NCBI RefSeq assembly: GCF_001426565.1
Contig: NZ_LMFA01000021.1
Coordinates: forward strand, 186,001-250,000
Length of the DNA: 64,000 bases
Direction of reading: 5' to 3'
From: Rhizobium sp. Root482
Lineage (GTDB): Bacteria; Pseudomonadota; Alphaproteobacteria; Rhizobiales; Rhizobiaceae
Shown here: positions 1 to 11,068 of the stretch, in pieces
Layout: each line of letters starts with the position of its first letter
How positions within the stretch are numbered: the first letter of the stretch is position 1
Notes under the pieces: model-generated
The model's database searches: none
The model's input: the letters and a program-made list of their open reading frames with translations, nothing else
Told to the model about the DNA's origin: nothing
Made by a program: the position numbers and the translations under genes

Positions 1-1
1 G

Positions 2-328
2 GACGCCGGGCTTGCCGTCCGCCTCGTCTATTCCAGCAACCGCGACCTCGATATCCTGCCCGAAGGCGTCGACAAGGGGGCTGCCCTCTCCTGGCTCTGC
101 CGCCAGCTTGGCCTTTCGCATGACGATGTCGTGGTTGCCGGGGACACCAACAACGACCGCAGCATGTTCGAGATTCCCGGCATTCGCGGCATTGTCGTCG
201 GCAATGCCCTCGCCGAGTTGAAGGCGGTTGCCGACGATCGGGCCAACATCTATCGCGCCGAAACAGACATGGCGGATGGCGTACTGGAAGGGCTGGCGCA
301 TTGGGGTCTGTTCAGCCCGTCGCCATGA
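2..328 (+). CDS. HAD-superfamily (sucrose-phosphate-phosphatase-like) hydrolase, 3' end only
   Basis: The window opens inside this gene; 108 C-terminal codons are visible in frame 2, ending at TGA 326-328. The fragment contains a conserved lysine in the context DKGAAL and the motif GDTNND, which match motifs III and IV of Cof-type/HAD-IIB phosphatases such as sucrose-phosphate or mannosylfructose-phosphate phosphatase. GDTNND would carry the Mg2+-binding aspartates. The nucleophile DxD motif lies outside the window, so the substrate cannot be fixed. A perfect hairpin 32 bases downstream closes the unit. Confidence 0.7.
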   Translation, partial: DAGLAVRLVYSSNRDLDILPEGVDKGAALSWLCRQLGLSHDDVVVAGDTNNDRSMFEIPGIRGIVVGNALAELKAVADDRANIYRAETDMADGVLEGLAHWGLFSPSP

Positions 329-359
329 CCGCTGCGCCATCAGCCTCCGCATGAAAACC

Positions 360-388
360 ACGGCGCTCCCACCATGGGAGCGCCGTGT
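360..388. terminator. Hairpin terminator between HAD gene and GyrI-like remnant
   Basis: An 11-bp perfect stem (360-370 with 376-386) has a 5-base loop. It lies just after the plus-strand stop at 328 and just beyond the minus-strand stop at 393. On the minus strand it is followed by TGGTTTTC, so it probably served both genes. Confidence 0.6.
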
Positions 389-392
389 ATCC

Positions 393-608
393 TCACTTCA
401 CCGGCAGATGGATATCGGTCAGCAGTTCCGGCGGGGCCGTGTCGCGCGGATTGTTGACGTATTCCTCGAACATTTGCGTGTCGCGGATTTCACGCCCGGA
501 TTTCGGCAGCCATTGATAGGCCTTGTGCATGTCGGCATAGGGTCCCTTGTGGCGCAGCACCGCATAATCGCCGCCATCGACGGCACTCGCGTTTCGAGCA
601 GTTCGCTG
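393..608 (-). pseudogene. Truncated GyrI-like / AraC effector-binding domain gene (3' remnant)
   Basis: A minus-strand frame is open from 608 down to a stop at 393-395 and encodes about 71 residues. It includes the blocks YAVLRHKGPY, YQWLPKSGRE, FEEYVNNPRDT and LLTDIHLPV, which are the standard C-terminal half of GyrI-like small-molecule-binding domains of AraC-type regulators. No start codon or N-terminal half exists: an in-frame stop sits at 609-611, and the sequence beyond it turns into the lower-GC DNA that carries the BRCT gene. I read it as the stump of a gene cut by replacement or insertion. The missing half is not on the far side of the foreign segment, so this was not a clean insertion. 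Confidence 0.65.
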
Positions 609-646
609 TTAGGTTGTAGAGGTGCTGGTCTTACAAGGGGGATAGG

Positions 647-1555
647 ATGGTCGACACAATGCGTACGGGGAAGAATGCACTTGAGCACGAAGGAGCGACG
701 CTCGGCAGAATTCACGCAAGATCAAATAGCAGAAAAGCACTGGGCTATTGGCTTGGCTTCTTGAAGGGGATCCTAGCAAGCACCAAAGTGGAGACCGCCG
801 AATATTATCCTATCAGAGTCGAAGCAGAGAGATTTCTCAATTTGCTTCACGATCCCGATGCTCGCGAACTTATCGAGGACCTTCATACATGGCAGGACGA
901 TCCGAGAGAAGTATATGATATTATTGAGAATATAGTTTCAATACGCTCGCGAGAATTTGTTATCGAGAGTGAAAAAGATGAGATCAATGAACTCTATGGG
1001 TTTTGCGCTGGAATCGCCTGCGACAATCGCATAACGCCCAACGAGGTCGAAAGGCTACTGCTCAAATTGAGCAGCTATCCCAATATCCAGGCCGACAAGC
1101 GAGTAACCAACCTTAAAAGCGCGGCGCAAAGATCAATTGCAGACGGACGGATCACACCGGAAGAATCTGACGACATCTGCACATGGATCACGTATTTGGT
1201 TGGCGACAGCGCCAGCGACACCGGGATGGCTACCTTCGGCAATGTCGGCGTCATTGACGGCGCACTTCAGGATCACAACGAAGTCGTCTTTGATCGACAG
1301 ATGTTCGTTTTGACCGGAAAGTTTACCCTAGGCCCCAGAAAGGCGATTCTTGGGATGATTTCCGATCGCGGTGGAGAGTTTAAAAGCAGTGTATGCAGGA
1401 ACACAAACTATCTCTGCGTGGCGGTAGAGTCTTCACGAGATTGGCGGCACAGCCACGAAGGCTTAAAGATTATTCGGGCCTTGGAACTGCGAGATCAAGG
1501 CCGAGGTCCACATCTCGTGCATGAAGGAACTCTGGCGCAAGCGCTATCACGTTAG
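647..1555 (+). CDS. BRCT-domain protein with alpha-helical (TerB-like?) middle region, orphan
   Basis: It encodes 302 aa; a purine-rich stretch AGGGGGATAGG just upstream supports the start at 647. The last 90 residues form a BRCT fold: the FVLTGKF strand, then helix and RGGEFKSSV, then TNYLCVA, closely following the BRCT domain that ends NAD-dependent DNA ligase. Residues about 110-190 hold two similar helical segments, each with an acidic patch followed by RITP, reminiscent of TerB-type tellurite-resistance helices; that assignment is weak. No nuclease, ligase or polymerase domain is attached. Base composition is visibly more AT-rich than the neighbours, and the gene sits exactly where a GyrI-like gene has been truncated, so horizontal acquisition is likely. 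Function is unknown; BRCT domains usually bind DNA ends or phosphopeptides. Confidence 0.7.
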   Translation: MVDTMRTGKNALEHEGATLGRIHARSNSRKALGYWLGFLKGILASTKVETAEYYPIRVEAERFLNLLHDPDARELIEDLHTWQDDPREVYDIIENIVSIRSREFVIESEKDEINELYGFCAGIACDNRITPNEVERLLLKLSSYPNIQADKRVTNLKSAAQRSIADGRITPEESDDICTWITYLVGDSASDTGMATFGNVGVIDGALQDHNEVVFDRQMFVLTGKFTLGPRKAILGMISDRGGEFKSSVCRNTNYLCVAVESSRDWRHSHEGLKIIRALELRDQGRGPHLVHEGTLAQALSR

Positions 1556-1572
1556 CTGGTTTCGTTCAAAGG

Positions 1573-1609
1573 AATGTGGAGCCAACTGATTTACACTTGG
1601 CTCCACATT
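1573..1609. terminator. Inverted repeat between convergent BRCT gene and alaS
   Basis: A perfect 13-bp inverted repeat (1573-1585 with 1597-1609) has an 11-base loop. It lies between the stop of the BRCT gene (1555) and the stop of alaS (1665). There is no strong T-tract, so it may be a weak bidirectional terminator or the right border of the acquired segment. Confidence 0.45.
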
Positions 1610-1664
1610 TCGTTAGGGATTGGCTTCACAGCCTGACTTCCTGCTTTCTCTGCCCGCCTGACAG

Positions 1665-4328
<2,664 letters not shown>

Positions 4329-4489
4329 ATTGCGCCCTTATCTCTCACATCACACCGCTCGCCTGCCCTTTGGCGGACCTCGCGAACCGGAAAACTCCTG
4401 AAATCACCGGGCGCCGGAATTTGCCGATCCGCGCGCGCCCATTGGAACACAGGCTTTTAACGGTCGGGCCAATCCCTGTCCAGACGGCA

Positions 4490-4524
4490 AAAGAAAACCG
4501 GCCGCCCCTTGAAGGAGCGGCCGG
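4490..4524 (-). terminator. Rho-independent terminator of recA
   Basis: On the minus strand an 11-bp GC-rich stem (one G.U pair) with a short loop is followed directly by TTTTCTTTT. It begins about 25 bases after the recA stop at 4551. Confidence 0.85.
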
Positions 4525-4550
4525 CAAAGACTTGCAAAATTCAGTCGAGC

Positions 4551-5651
4551 TTATGCCAGAGCGGCATCGTCATCGTCGTCGCCCGCTTCCGGACCGCCGT
4601 TCTCAAGGAACTTTTCCGCGATCAGGCCGGCATTCTGGCGCAGCGAGAGCTCGATCTCCCTGGCCGTATCGGGATTGTCGCGCAGGAACGACTTGGCATT
4701 TTCCCGACCCTGCCCCAAGCGCTGGCTGTTATAGGAGAACCAGGCGCCGGATTTCTCGACGATGCCGGCCTTGACGCCGAGATCGACCAGTTCGCCGGTC
4801 TTGGATACGCCTTCGCCATACATGATGTCGAACTCGACCTGCTTGAAGGGCGGCGCCATCTTGTTCTTGACGACCTTGACGCGGGTCTGGTTGCCGATCA
4901 CTTCCTCGCGTTCCTTGACGGCGCCGATGCGGCGGATATCGAGACGGACGGAGGCGTAGAACTTCAGGGCGTTGCCGCCCGTCGTGGTTTCCGGCGAACC
5001 GAACATCACGCCGATCTTCATGCGGATCTGGTTGATGAAGATGACCATGCAGTTCGACTTGGAGATCGATGCAGTCAGCTTGCGCAGCGCCTGGCTCATC
5101 AGACGCGCCTGGAGACCCGGCAGGCTGTCGCCCATTTCACCCTCGATTTCGGCGCGCGGAACGAGCGCCGCGACCGAATCGATGACGAGAACGTCGAGCG
5201 CGCCGGAGCGTACCAGCGTATCGGTGATCTCAAGCGCCTGCTCGCCCGTGTCGGGCTGGGAGATAAGCAGGTTTTCGAGGTCGACGCCGAGCTTGCGGGC
5301 ATAGACCGGATCGAGCGCATGTTCGGCATCGACGAAGCCGCAAATGCCGCCCTTCTTCTGGGCCTCGGCAATGGTCTGCAAGGCCAGCGTCGTTTTGCCC
5401 GAACTTTCGGGACCATAGATTTCGATAACGCGTCCCTTGGGAAGACCGCCGATGCCAAGCGCGATATCCAGGCCGAGAGACCCCGTGGAAACGGTTTCGA
5501 TCTCGATGATGCTGTCTTTTCCACCGAGCTTCATGATCGATCCCTTGCCGAACGACCGTTCGATCTGGGAGAGAGCCGCTTCAAGTGCCTTGCTTTTATC
5601 CACCGATTTGTCCTCTACAAGCCGCAAAGAATTTTGTGCCATGTGATCCAC
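4551..5651 (-). CDS. recA: Recombinase RecA
   Basis: 366 aa. RecA catalyses strand exchange and, as a filament on single-stranded DNA, triggers LexA self-cleavage. The Walker A motif GPESSGKTT lies near residue 75, Walker B is the LVIDSVA segment, and the L2 loop region contains GSPETTTGG. The protein ends in the usual acidic tail (run of five Asp). AAGGTGG upstream fixes the start at 5651. The promoter and an SOS operator are visible upstream, and lexA is in the same window at 30518-31231. Confidence 0.99.
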   Translation of the reverse strand: MDHMAQNSLRLVEDKSVDKSKALEAALSQIERSFGKGSIMKLGGKDSIIEIETVSTGSLGLDIALGIGGLPKGRVIEIYGPESSGKTTLALQTIAEAQKKGGICGFVDAEHALDPVYARKLGVDLENLLISQPDTGEQALEITDTLVRSGALDVLVIDSVAALVPRAEIEGEMGDSLPGLQARLMSQALRKLTASISKSNCMVIFINQIRMKIGVMFGSPETTTGGNALKFYASVRLDIRRIGAVKEREEVIGNQTRVKVVKNKMAPPFKQVEFDIMYGEGVSKTGELVDLGVKAGIVEKSGAWFSYNSQRLGQGRENAKSFLRDNPDTAREIELSLRQNAGLIAEKFLENGGPEAGDDDDDAALA

Positions 5652-5700
5652 CTTTTAGGTTATGGAAGCTAATGAGGCAATGAAGCCGCCGCTGAAAGGT

Positions 5701-5729
5701 TTGTACACTTTTTGTTCTCGTATTGCAAG
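5701..5729 (-). promoter_or_regulatory. recA promoter with overlapping SOS operator
   Basis: Minus-strand -35 TTGCAA (5724-5729), 17-base spacer and -10 TACAAA (5701-5706). The operator TTG-N11-CAA (plus-strand 5713-5729) overlaps the -35; this is the arrangement reported for the Rhizobium etli recA operator. It can also be read as GTTC-N7-GCAA, a one-sided match to the general alphaproteobacterial LexA box. Confidence 0.75.
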
Positions 5730-5770
5730 CACCCTCTACGGAGCTGAATTCACGAAATAAAATGGCTTTT

Positions 5771-5785
5771 GTTCAATTTTTGTTC
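5771..5785. promoter_or_regulatory. Second LexA-box-like site, GTTC-N7-GTTC
   Basis: A perfect GTTC-N7-GTTC on the plus strand lies between divergent recA (120 bases upstream of its start) and psuK (94 bases upstream of its start). The 8 fixed bases are expected about once or twice by chance in 64 kb, so position rather than the match alone makes it plausible. Confidence 0.4.
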
Positions 5786-5878
5786 CGGGCAATGTGAAAC
5801 TTGCCGTGACAGTGACGAATGAAGGCGTTCCGATGGCGCCAAGCCTCGAATCGTAGGCGGAAACGGACGGGAAATCGC

Positions 5879-6826
5879 ATGACGGGCAAGACTGTTTCGA
5901 TCTTCGGTGGCGCGCATATCGACCGGCGCGCCCGCATCGCCGGGGAGACCGTGCCGGGTGCCAGCAATCCCGGCAGTTGGTTCGAGGAGGCCGGCGGCGG
6001 CGGCTTCAATGCTGCCCGCAATCTCGCCCGGCTGGGCTCGGTGGTCAGGATGATCAGCCCGCGTGGCGGCGACGCGGCCGGCGAAATGGTGGCGCAGGCT
6101 GCCCTGCACGCCGGTGTCGTCGATTGCCCCTTCGTTTTCCTCGATCGCAAGACCCCGAGCTACACCGCCATTCTCGAGAATGACGGCAATCTGGTGATCG
6201 CACTTGCCGACATGGACCTGTACCGGATGTTTTCGCCGCGCCGATTGCAGCAGAGGGCGATGCGCGATCATATTTCCATGAGCGACCTTATCGTGACCGA
6301 TGCCAATCTGTCGGCGGAGACGCTGGCGGGCCTGATCGAACGGGCCGGAGCGGAACGCAAGCCGGTGGCGGCAATCGCCATCTCGCCGGCAAAGGTGGTG
6401 CGGCTTTCCGGCAGTCTTTCGGGAATCCGCTTCCTTTTCATGAACGAGGCCGAGGCACGCGCCCTGGCGGGCCGCGATGTCGCCGATCCCGCCGAATGGC
6501 CGGCCGTGCTTGGCGCCACCGGCCTCAGTGGCGGCGTCGTCACCCGCGGCGGGAAGCCCGCGATCGCCTTCGAGGGCAGCCAAGCGGTCTGCGTTTCGCC
6601 GCCAAGCCTCGATACCCTTGGCGACGTCACCGGTGCCGGTGATGCGCTTGCCGCCGGTTTCCTGTCGGCCTTCCTTGCCGGCGAAGCACTGGAGATGTGC
6701 CTGCGCTCCGGCATTGCCGCTTCCGTCGTTACCGTGCGCTCGCCGCTGGCGGTGTCGGAAAAAATGTCCGCCGAAACACTTGCGGAAGCGATTGCGCTTG
6801 TGCCGCCGGCGGAAATCCTGTCATGA
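5879..6826 (+). CDS. psuK: PfkB-family carbohydrate kinase, likely pseudouridine kinase
   Basis: 315 aa from the ATG at 5879. Upstream in-frame codons back to 5819 give an Arg-rich stretch unlike the family, so I reject them. The start of the fold is FGGAHIDR and the PfkB signature 2, DVTGAGDALAAG, holds the catalytic Asp and the anion hole. The next gene, 31 bases away on the same strand, is psuG, so the natural substrate is pseudouridine, phosphorylated to pseudouridine 5'-phosphate. Other PfkB kinases (ribokinase, fructokinase) look alike, and the assignment rests on this pairing. Confidence 0.85.
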   Translation: MTGKTVSIFGGAHIDRRARIAGETVPGASNPGSWFEEAGGGGFNAARNLARLGSVVRMISPRGGDAAGEMVAQAALHAGVVDCPFVFLDRKTPSYTAILENDGNLVIALADMDLYRMFSPRRLQQRAMRDHISMSDLIVTDANLSAETLAGLIERAGAERKPVAAIAISPAKVVRLSGSLSGIRFLFMNEAEARALAGRDVADPAEWPAVLGATGLSGGVVTRGGKPAIAFEGSQAVCVSPPSLDTLGDVTGAGDALAAGFLSAFLAGEALEMCLRSGIAASVVTVRSPLAVSEKMSAETLAEAIALVPPAEILS

Positions 6827-6857
6827 ACGCGCCGTTCAAGCCTTGAAAGGACTTGCT

Positions 6858-7781
6858 ATGACCAAGCCATTCTCTCCGTTGTTGCCGATGGCATATTCCG
6901 ACGAAGTCGCCGCCGCCAAGGCGCGCAACGCACCGATCGTGGCGTTGGAATCGACGATCATCACCCATGGCATGCCCTTTCCCGGCAATCTCGACATGGC
7001 CCGCAGCGTCGAGGCGATCATCCGGGAGGAAGGTGCCGTGCCGGCAACCATCGCGGTCATCGACGGCGTGCTGCATATCGGGCTGGAGGACGCCGAGCTC
7101 GTGGCGCTGGCGCAGACGCAGGACGCGATGAAACTGTCGCGCGCCGATCTTGCCTTTGCGCTGGCCGAACGCCGCACCGGCGCCACCACGGTCGCCGCGA
7201 CCATGATTGCCGCTGCCCGGGCCGGCATCCGCGTCTTTGCCACCGGCGGCATCGGCGGCGTGCATCGCAAGGCCGAGGAGAGTTTCGACATTTCCGCCGA
7301 TCTCGATGAACTGGCCCGCACCGGGGTCATCGTCGTCAGCGCCGGGGCCAAAGCCATCCTCGATATCCCGAAGACGCTGGAAGTGCTGGAAACGCGTGGC
7401 GTTCCGGTGGTCACCTATGACAGCGAGGTATTCCCGGCCTTCTGGTCACGCGATTCCGGCCTGAAAAGCGCGTTGATGCTCAACAGTCCGGCAGCGATTG
7501 CCAATTTCCAGAGGATGCGCGACCAGCTCGGCGTCGATGGCGGCATGCTGATCGCCAATCCAGTGCCTGAGGAAAACGAAATCCCGCGCGATGAAATGGA
7601 AATCTATATTGCCCGCGCGCTCGACAATGCCGCCCGTGACGAGATTTCCGGCAAGGCGGTGACGCCCTATCTTCTCGACAGCATTTTCCGGTTGACCGAT
7701 GGCCGCAGCCTCGCAACCAATATCGCGCTCGTGGAGAACAATGCGCGGCTGGCGGCCGAGATTGCGGTCGCGCTGATCTAG
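6858..7781 (+). CDS. psuG: Pseudouridine-5'-phosphate glycosidase
   Basis: 307 aa; GAAAGG lies 8 bases before the ATG at 6858. PsuG cleaves the C-glycosidic bond of pseudouridine 5'-phosphate to uracil and ribose 5-phosphate. Family blocks are ALESTIITHGMP, GATTVAATM (active-site lysines and Mg2+ site lie around these), FATGGIGGVH and YDSEVFPAFW. Together with psuK it forms a two-gene unit that salvages modified nucleoside from RNA turnover. Confidence 0.95.
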   Translation: MTKPFSPLLPMAYSDEVAAAKARNAPIVALESTIITHGMPFPGNLDMARSVEAIIREEGAVPATIAVIDGVLHIGLEDAELVALAQTQDAMKLSRADLAFALAERRTGATTVAATMIAAARAGIRVFATGGIGGVHRKAEESFDISADLDELARTGVIVVSAGAKAILDIPKTLEVLETRGVPVVTYDSEVFPAFWSRDSGLKSALMLNSPAAIANFQRMRDQLGVDGGMLIANPVPEENEIPRDEMEIYIARALDNAARDEISGKAVTPYLLDSIFRLTDGRSLATNIALVENNARLAAEIAVALI

Positions 7782-7893
7782 GCCGCTTCATGGACAGGGA
7801 CTAAAGCCGGTTTCACGCCGCCCTCAGACTGCTGACAAACGCTGAAATCCCTTGTGAGAAGAGATCGAAACTCCGATTTCCGTCTTCCTCGCC

Positions 7894-7996
7894 CTTGTGG
7901 CGGGGATCCAGCGACCCGACGTCCGTCGGGTCAAATGACCCCTCAGCCCAAAGACTTGGGCTGGCTGGATGCCTGTGACAAGCACAGGCATGACGG
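7894..7996. repeat. Intergenic element of three successive hairpins
   Basis: Three perfect inverted repeats follow each other: 7913-7921 with 7924-7932 (9 bp), 7944-7951 with 7956-7963 (8 bp) and 7969-7977 with 7983-7991 (9 bp). The third has the form GGATGCCTGTGACAAGCACA, which strongly resembles palindromic repeats scattered between genes in Rhizobiaceae genomes. No gene is visible in 7782-8109. The element sits between the convergent ends of psuG and cckA, where it could also end transcription. Confidence 0.6.
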
Positions 7997-8109
7997 AGAG
8001 AATAGGTACCGCGTGCCAACCCGGACATTCGATGAATGACCAAGTCCAGCTTCGCGCCGCTTTTCGCTTGGGGTCGGCGGCAAAGACCGCCAGCAGTGCT
8101 TGCTGCCGC

Positions 8110-10710
8110 TCAACTATCCAGCATTTCCCGCACCGCGACGGCAAGCTGCTTCAGCGAGAAGGGCTTGGACAGGAAACCGAACTTGGCGTCGGCGGGGAGA
8201 TTTCGGGCAAAGGCGTCTTCCGCGTAACCGGAGACGAAGATGAACTTCAGATCCGGATAGGTCTTGCGGATTTCTCTCAGCAGCGTCGGGCCGTCCATTT
8301 CCGGCATGACGACATCGGAGACGACGATATCGACGGCGCCGCCGAGCTCTTCCATGATCTCCAGCGCCTCGACGCCGGAGCCAGCCTCGTGGACGGTGTA
8401 GCCGCGGGTTTCCAGCATGCGCTTGCCGCCGCGGCGCACCGCCTCCTCGTCCTCCACCAGGAGAACGACGGCCGAATTGCCGGTGAGGTCCGCCGGCTCC
8501 TCCGGCTTTGCCGGCGCCTTCAAAAGCGGCACGGCCAATGCCGCCTCGCCGCCTGCCCCGGCCGGCTGCTCTTCCTCGACATAGCGCGGCAGAAGAATGC
8601 GGAAGGTCGTTCCCTTGCCCATTTCGGATTCGGGATAGATATAGCCGCCCGATTGCTTGATGATGCCATAGACCATCGACAGACCGAGCCCTGTGCCCTT
8701 GCCGACCTCCTTGGTGGTAAAGAATGGCTCGAAGATCTTGTCGAGGATTTCCGGCGGAATACCGGTGCCCTGGTCGGACACCTCGATCATCACGTAGTCG
8801 TCTTCCGGCAGGTCGCGCCGGTTCAGCGCAGCGACGTCTGCCGCCGGCAGGTTGCGCGTGCGCAAGGTGATGACGCCGCCATGGGGCATGGCGTCACGGG
8901 CATTGACGGCAAGGTTCAGCACCACCTGCTCGAACTGCCCCAGGTCGGTGCGCACCGGCCACAGATCGCGGCCGTAATCGACCTCGAGCTTGACATTGGT
9001 TCCCGTCATCCGATCGACCAGCATGCGCAGGTCGCCAACCACGTCGGTCATGGAAAGCACGGTCGGGCGCATCGTCTGCTTGCGGGAGAAAGCCAGAAGC
9101 TGGCGGACCAGCACGGCCGCGCGATTGGCGTTGCGCTTGATCTCCATCAGATCGGCGAAACTCGCATCCGAGGGACGCGCCGACAAAAGCAGATGATCGG
9201 ACGACAGGAGGATCGCCGTCAGCACATTGTTGAAATCATGCGCGATGCCGCCGGCAAGCGTGCCCACGGCATTCATCTTCTGGGTCTGCGCCATCTGGGT
9301 TTCGAGCGCTTTCTGCTCGGTGATCTCCACCGCATAGACGATCGCCGCCTCCTCCGGCGCCTGGTCGCTCTGGTCAATCACGGCATTGACGTAGAAGCGG
9401 AAATGCCGCGCCTCGTCGGTCGGGTGCAGGGAATCGATCGGCGCGATATCGCCTTGCCGGTCCTTGGCGGCGTCCAGCGCCTCGTGCAGCCGCGACCTCT
9501 CGCTCTGATGGACAACGGCCTCAAGCAGCGCGCCGTGTTCCATGTCGTCCTGCGAAACAACGGCCGAAAACAGCTTGAGGAACGGCGCATTGGTCCTGAG
9601 AATCCGCCCGTCGCCATCGACCGAGGCGATCGCCATCGGGGTATTGTTGAAGAAGCGGGTGAAGCGCATTGCGGCAATCGAGGCCGACTGGTCGCTCTCG
9701 TCGTCGCTCGAGCGGGCAAGCACGATGGTGCGGCTTTCGCCGGGTGCGCCGTCGCGGGTCGAAGAAACCCGGTGCACCATGCGCACCGCAAAGCTCTGGC
9801 CGTTTGCCTTGCGCAGGTCGAGGTCGAGCGTCTTGGTCTTCTTGAGGCCCGGCTCCGCCTGGACGGATTGCACCAGCGCCAGCCCCTCGCCCGCCACAAG
9901 ATCGGCAATGGTCATCGAGCCCGGCTGGAATTTCGTCAGGTCGAGACCCAGCCAGTCGGCGAGCGTCGCGTTGACATAGAAGATCTCGCCCTTCCTGCCG
10001 GCCGAAAAGAAGCCGGCCGGCGCATGGTCGAGATAGTCGATGGCGTTCTGCAATTCCTTGAAGAAGCGCTCCTGGTCGTCCCGCTCGGAGGTGATGTCGG
10101 AAATCTGCCATATATAGAGCGGGTTGCGCTCGCCATCCTCCAGGGGCAAAACCCGCGCCTTCAGCCGGAACCAATGCGCCCCCGATCCCGCCGGCCCGCC
10201 GCTTGGCCGCAGCGGCTTCAGCAACCGAAACTCCTCATGGCCGGGCTTGCCCTCGTGCAACCCGTTGGTCAGCCGATAGATCGCTTCAGTCGCCTCGCGA
10301 TTGCGCGACAGGATGGTTTCCAGCGACTGGATATCGGTCGATTTCGTCGCCCCGGTGAGCGCACCATAGGCGGCATTGGCATAGATGATCCGGCCCTTTC
10401 GGTCGGTCACCAGCGTACCGTCCTGGTGACCGTCGAGAAAGGCACGCGCGAGTTCATCCGGGCGCGATTGCGGCATGACCTCGATAAAGCCGATCACCGA
10501 GGACACCAGGAAAAAGATGCCGACCATGGCCAGCACGCCGAGAATGCCAAGCACGATCTCGTTTTCGAGCTGGTTCTTGAAGACGACGAAGGCGACGGCC
10601 GAGCCTGTGAGGACGATGGCAAGCAGAATGATCCGCAGCACCGTGCCCGGCCGGGTTCCACGGTCCACAATCGGCATGTGGTAATCACCGGCCTGACGCA
10701 ATTTCGTCAT
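8110..10710 (-). CDS. cckA: Cell-cycle hybrid histidine kinase CckA
   Basis: 866 aa from the ATG at 10710 (GAGGACT just upstream); the open frame runs on to 10965 but that part is Arg-rich and unsupported. Two membrane helices (about residues 26-44 and 52-77) are followed by PAS-type sensory regions, a HisKA H-box AHDFNNVLT (about residue 490), the HATPase N-box [10 protein letters not shown] and G-boxes ending [13 protein letters not shown]-terminal receiver domain has [15 protein letters not shown] (phospho-Asp near 798) and [10 protein letters not shown]. In alphaproteobacteria CckA passes phosphate through ChpT to CtrA and CpdR to time division. A possible CtrA-type box lies elsewhere in this window at 40774. 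Confidence 0.93.
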   Translation of the reverse strand: MTKLRQAGDYHMPIVDRGTRPGTVLRIILLAIVLTGSAVAFVVFKNQLENEIVLGILGVLAMVGIFFLVSSVIGFIEVMPQSRPDELARAFLDGHQDGTLVTDRKGRIIYANAAYGALTGATKSTDIQSLETILSRNREATEAIYRLTNGLHEGKPGHEEFRLLKPLRPSGGPAGSGAHWFRLKARVLPLEDGERNPLYIWQISDITSERDDQERFFKELQNAIDYLDHAPAGFFSAGRKGEIFYVNATLADWLGLDLTKFQPGSMTIADLVAGEGLALVQSVQAEPGLKKTKTLDLDLRKANGQSFAVRMVHRVSSTRDGAPGESRTIVLARSSDDESDQSASIAAMRFTRFFNNTPMAIASVDGDGRILRTNAPFLKLFSAVVSQDDMEHGALLEAVVHQSERSRLHEALDAAKDRQGDIAPIDSLHPTDEARHFRFYVNAVIDQSDQAPEEAAIVYAVEITEQKALETQMAQTQKMNAVGTLAGGIAHDFNNVLTAILLSSDHLLLSARPSDASFADLMEIKRNANRAAVLVRQLLAFSRKQTMRPTVLSMTDVVGDLRMLVDRMTGTNVKLEVDYGRDLWPVRTDLGQFEQVVLNLAVNARDAMPHGGVITLRTRNLPAADVAALNRRDLPEDDYVMIEVSDQGTGIPPEILDKIFEPFFTTKEVGKGTGLGLSMVYGIIKQSGGYIYPESEMGKGTTFRILLPRYVEEEQPAGAGGEAALAVPLLKAPAKPEEPADLTGNSAVVLLVEDEEAVRRGGKRMLETRGYTVHEAGSGVEALEIMEELGGAVDIVVSDVVMPEMDGPTLLREIRKTYPDLKFIFVSGYAEDAFARNLPADAKFGFLSKPFSLKQLAVAVREMLDS

Positions 10711-11068
10711 CAAAGTCCTCGTCTGCAACCGGCATCGGCGCCTCCGGAATGGATGCGCAAGTTCGGGCCGCCTGCCCGGCCCGACAGTCGGGCGACAGGT
10801 CATCGACCCGCGCCGGCGAACCGCGAGCGCCAAGCGAGAATCATCTTTAACAGCCGCAGCCAAGCGCAGAAAGCACCTGCATGAAAGCCATCGCCGACAA
10901 TTCACAGGGAATGTCCGCCATGGCCTCGCCGAAGCGGCACGGCGCGCTATATCGCCAGCGAACAATGAGGCTTGGACAAATCGAAGGCGCTGCTTGTCTC
11001 TGTCCGAAAAAAACCGTCAAATGAGCGAGCTGAGCCTCAGAGCCGCATTTTAGGAAGGAGAATAGCAC
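10711..11068. other. Divergent intergenic region cckA / FliO-like gene
   Basis: 358 bases. It must hold the promoters of both divergent genes, but I could not pick a convincing -10/-35 pair or a CtrA box. The only clear element is the ribosome-binding site GGAAGGAGA before 11069. Confidence 0.5.

Noticed and set aside
7969-10884. A 971-codon plus-strand frame across cckA
   Set aside because: Antisense shadow; the minus strand carries all kinase and receiver motifs in order.
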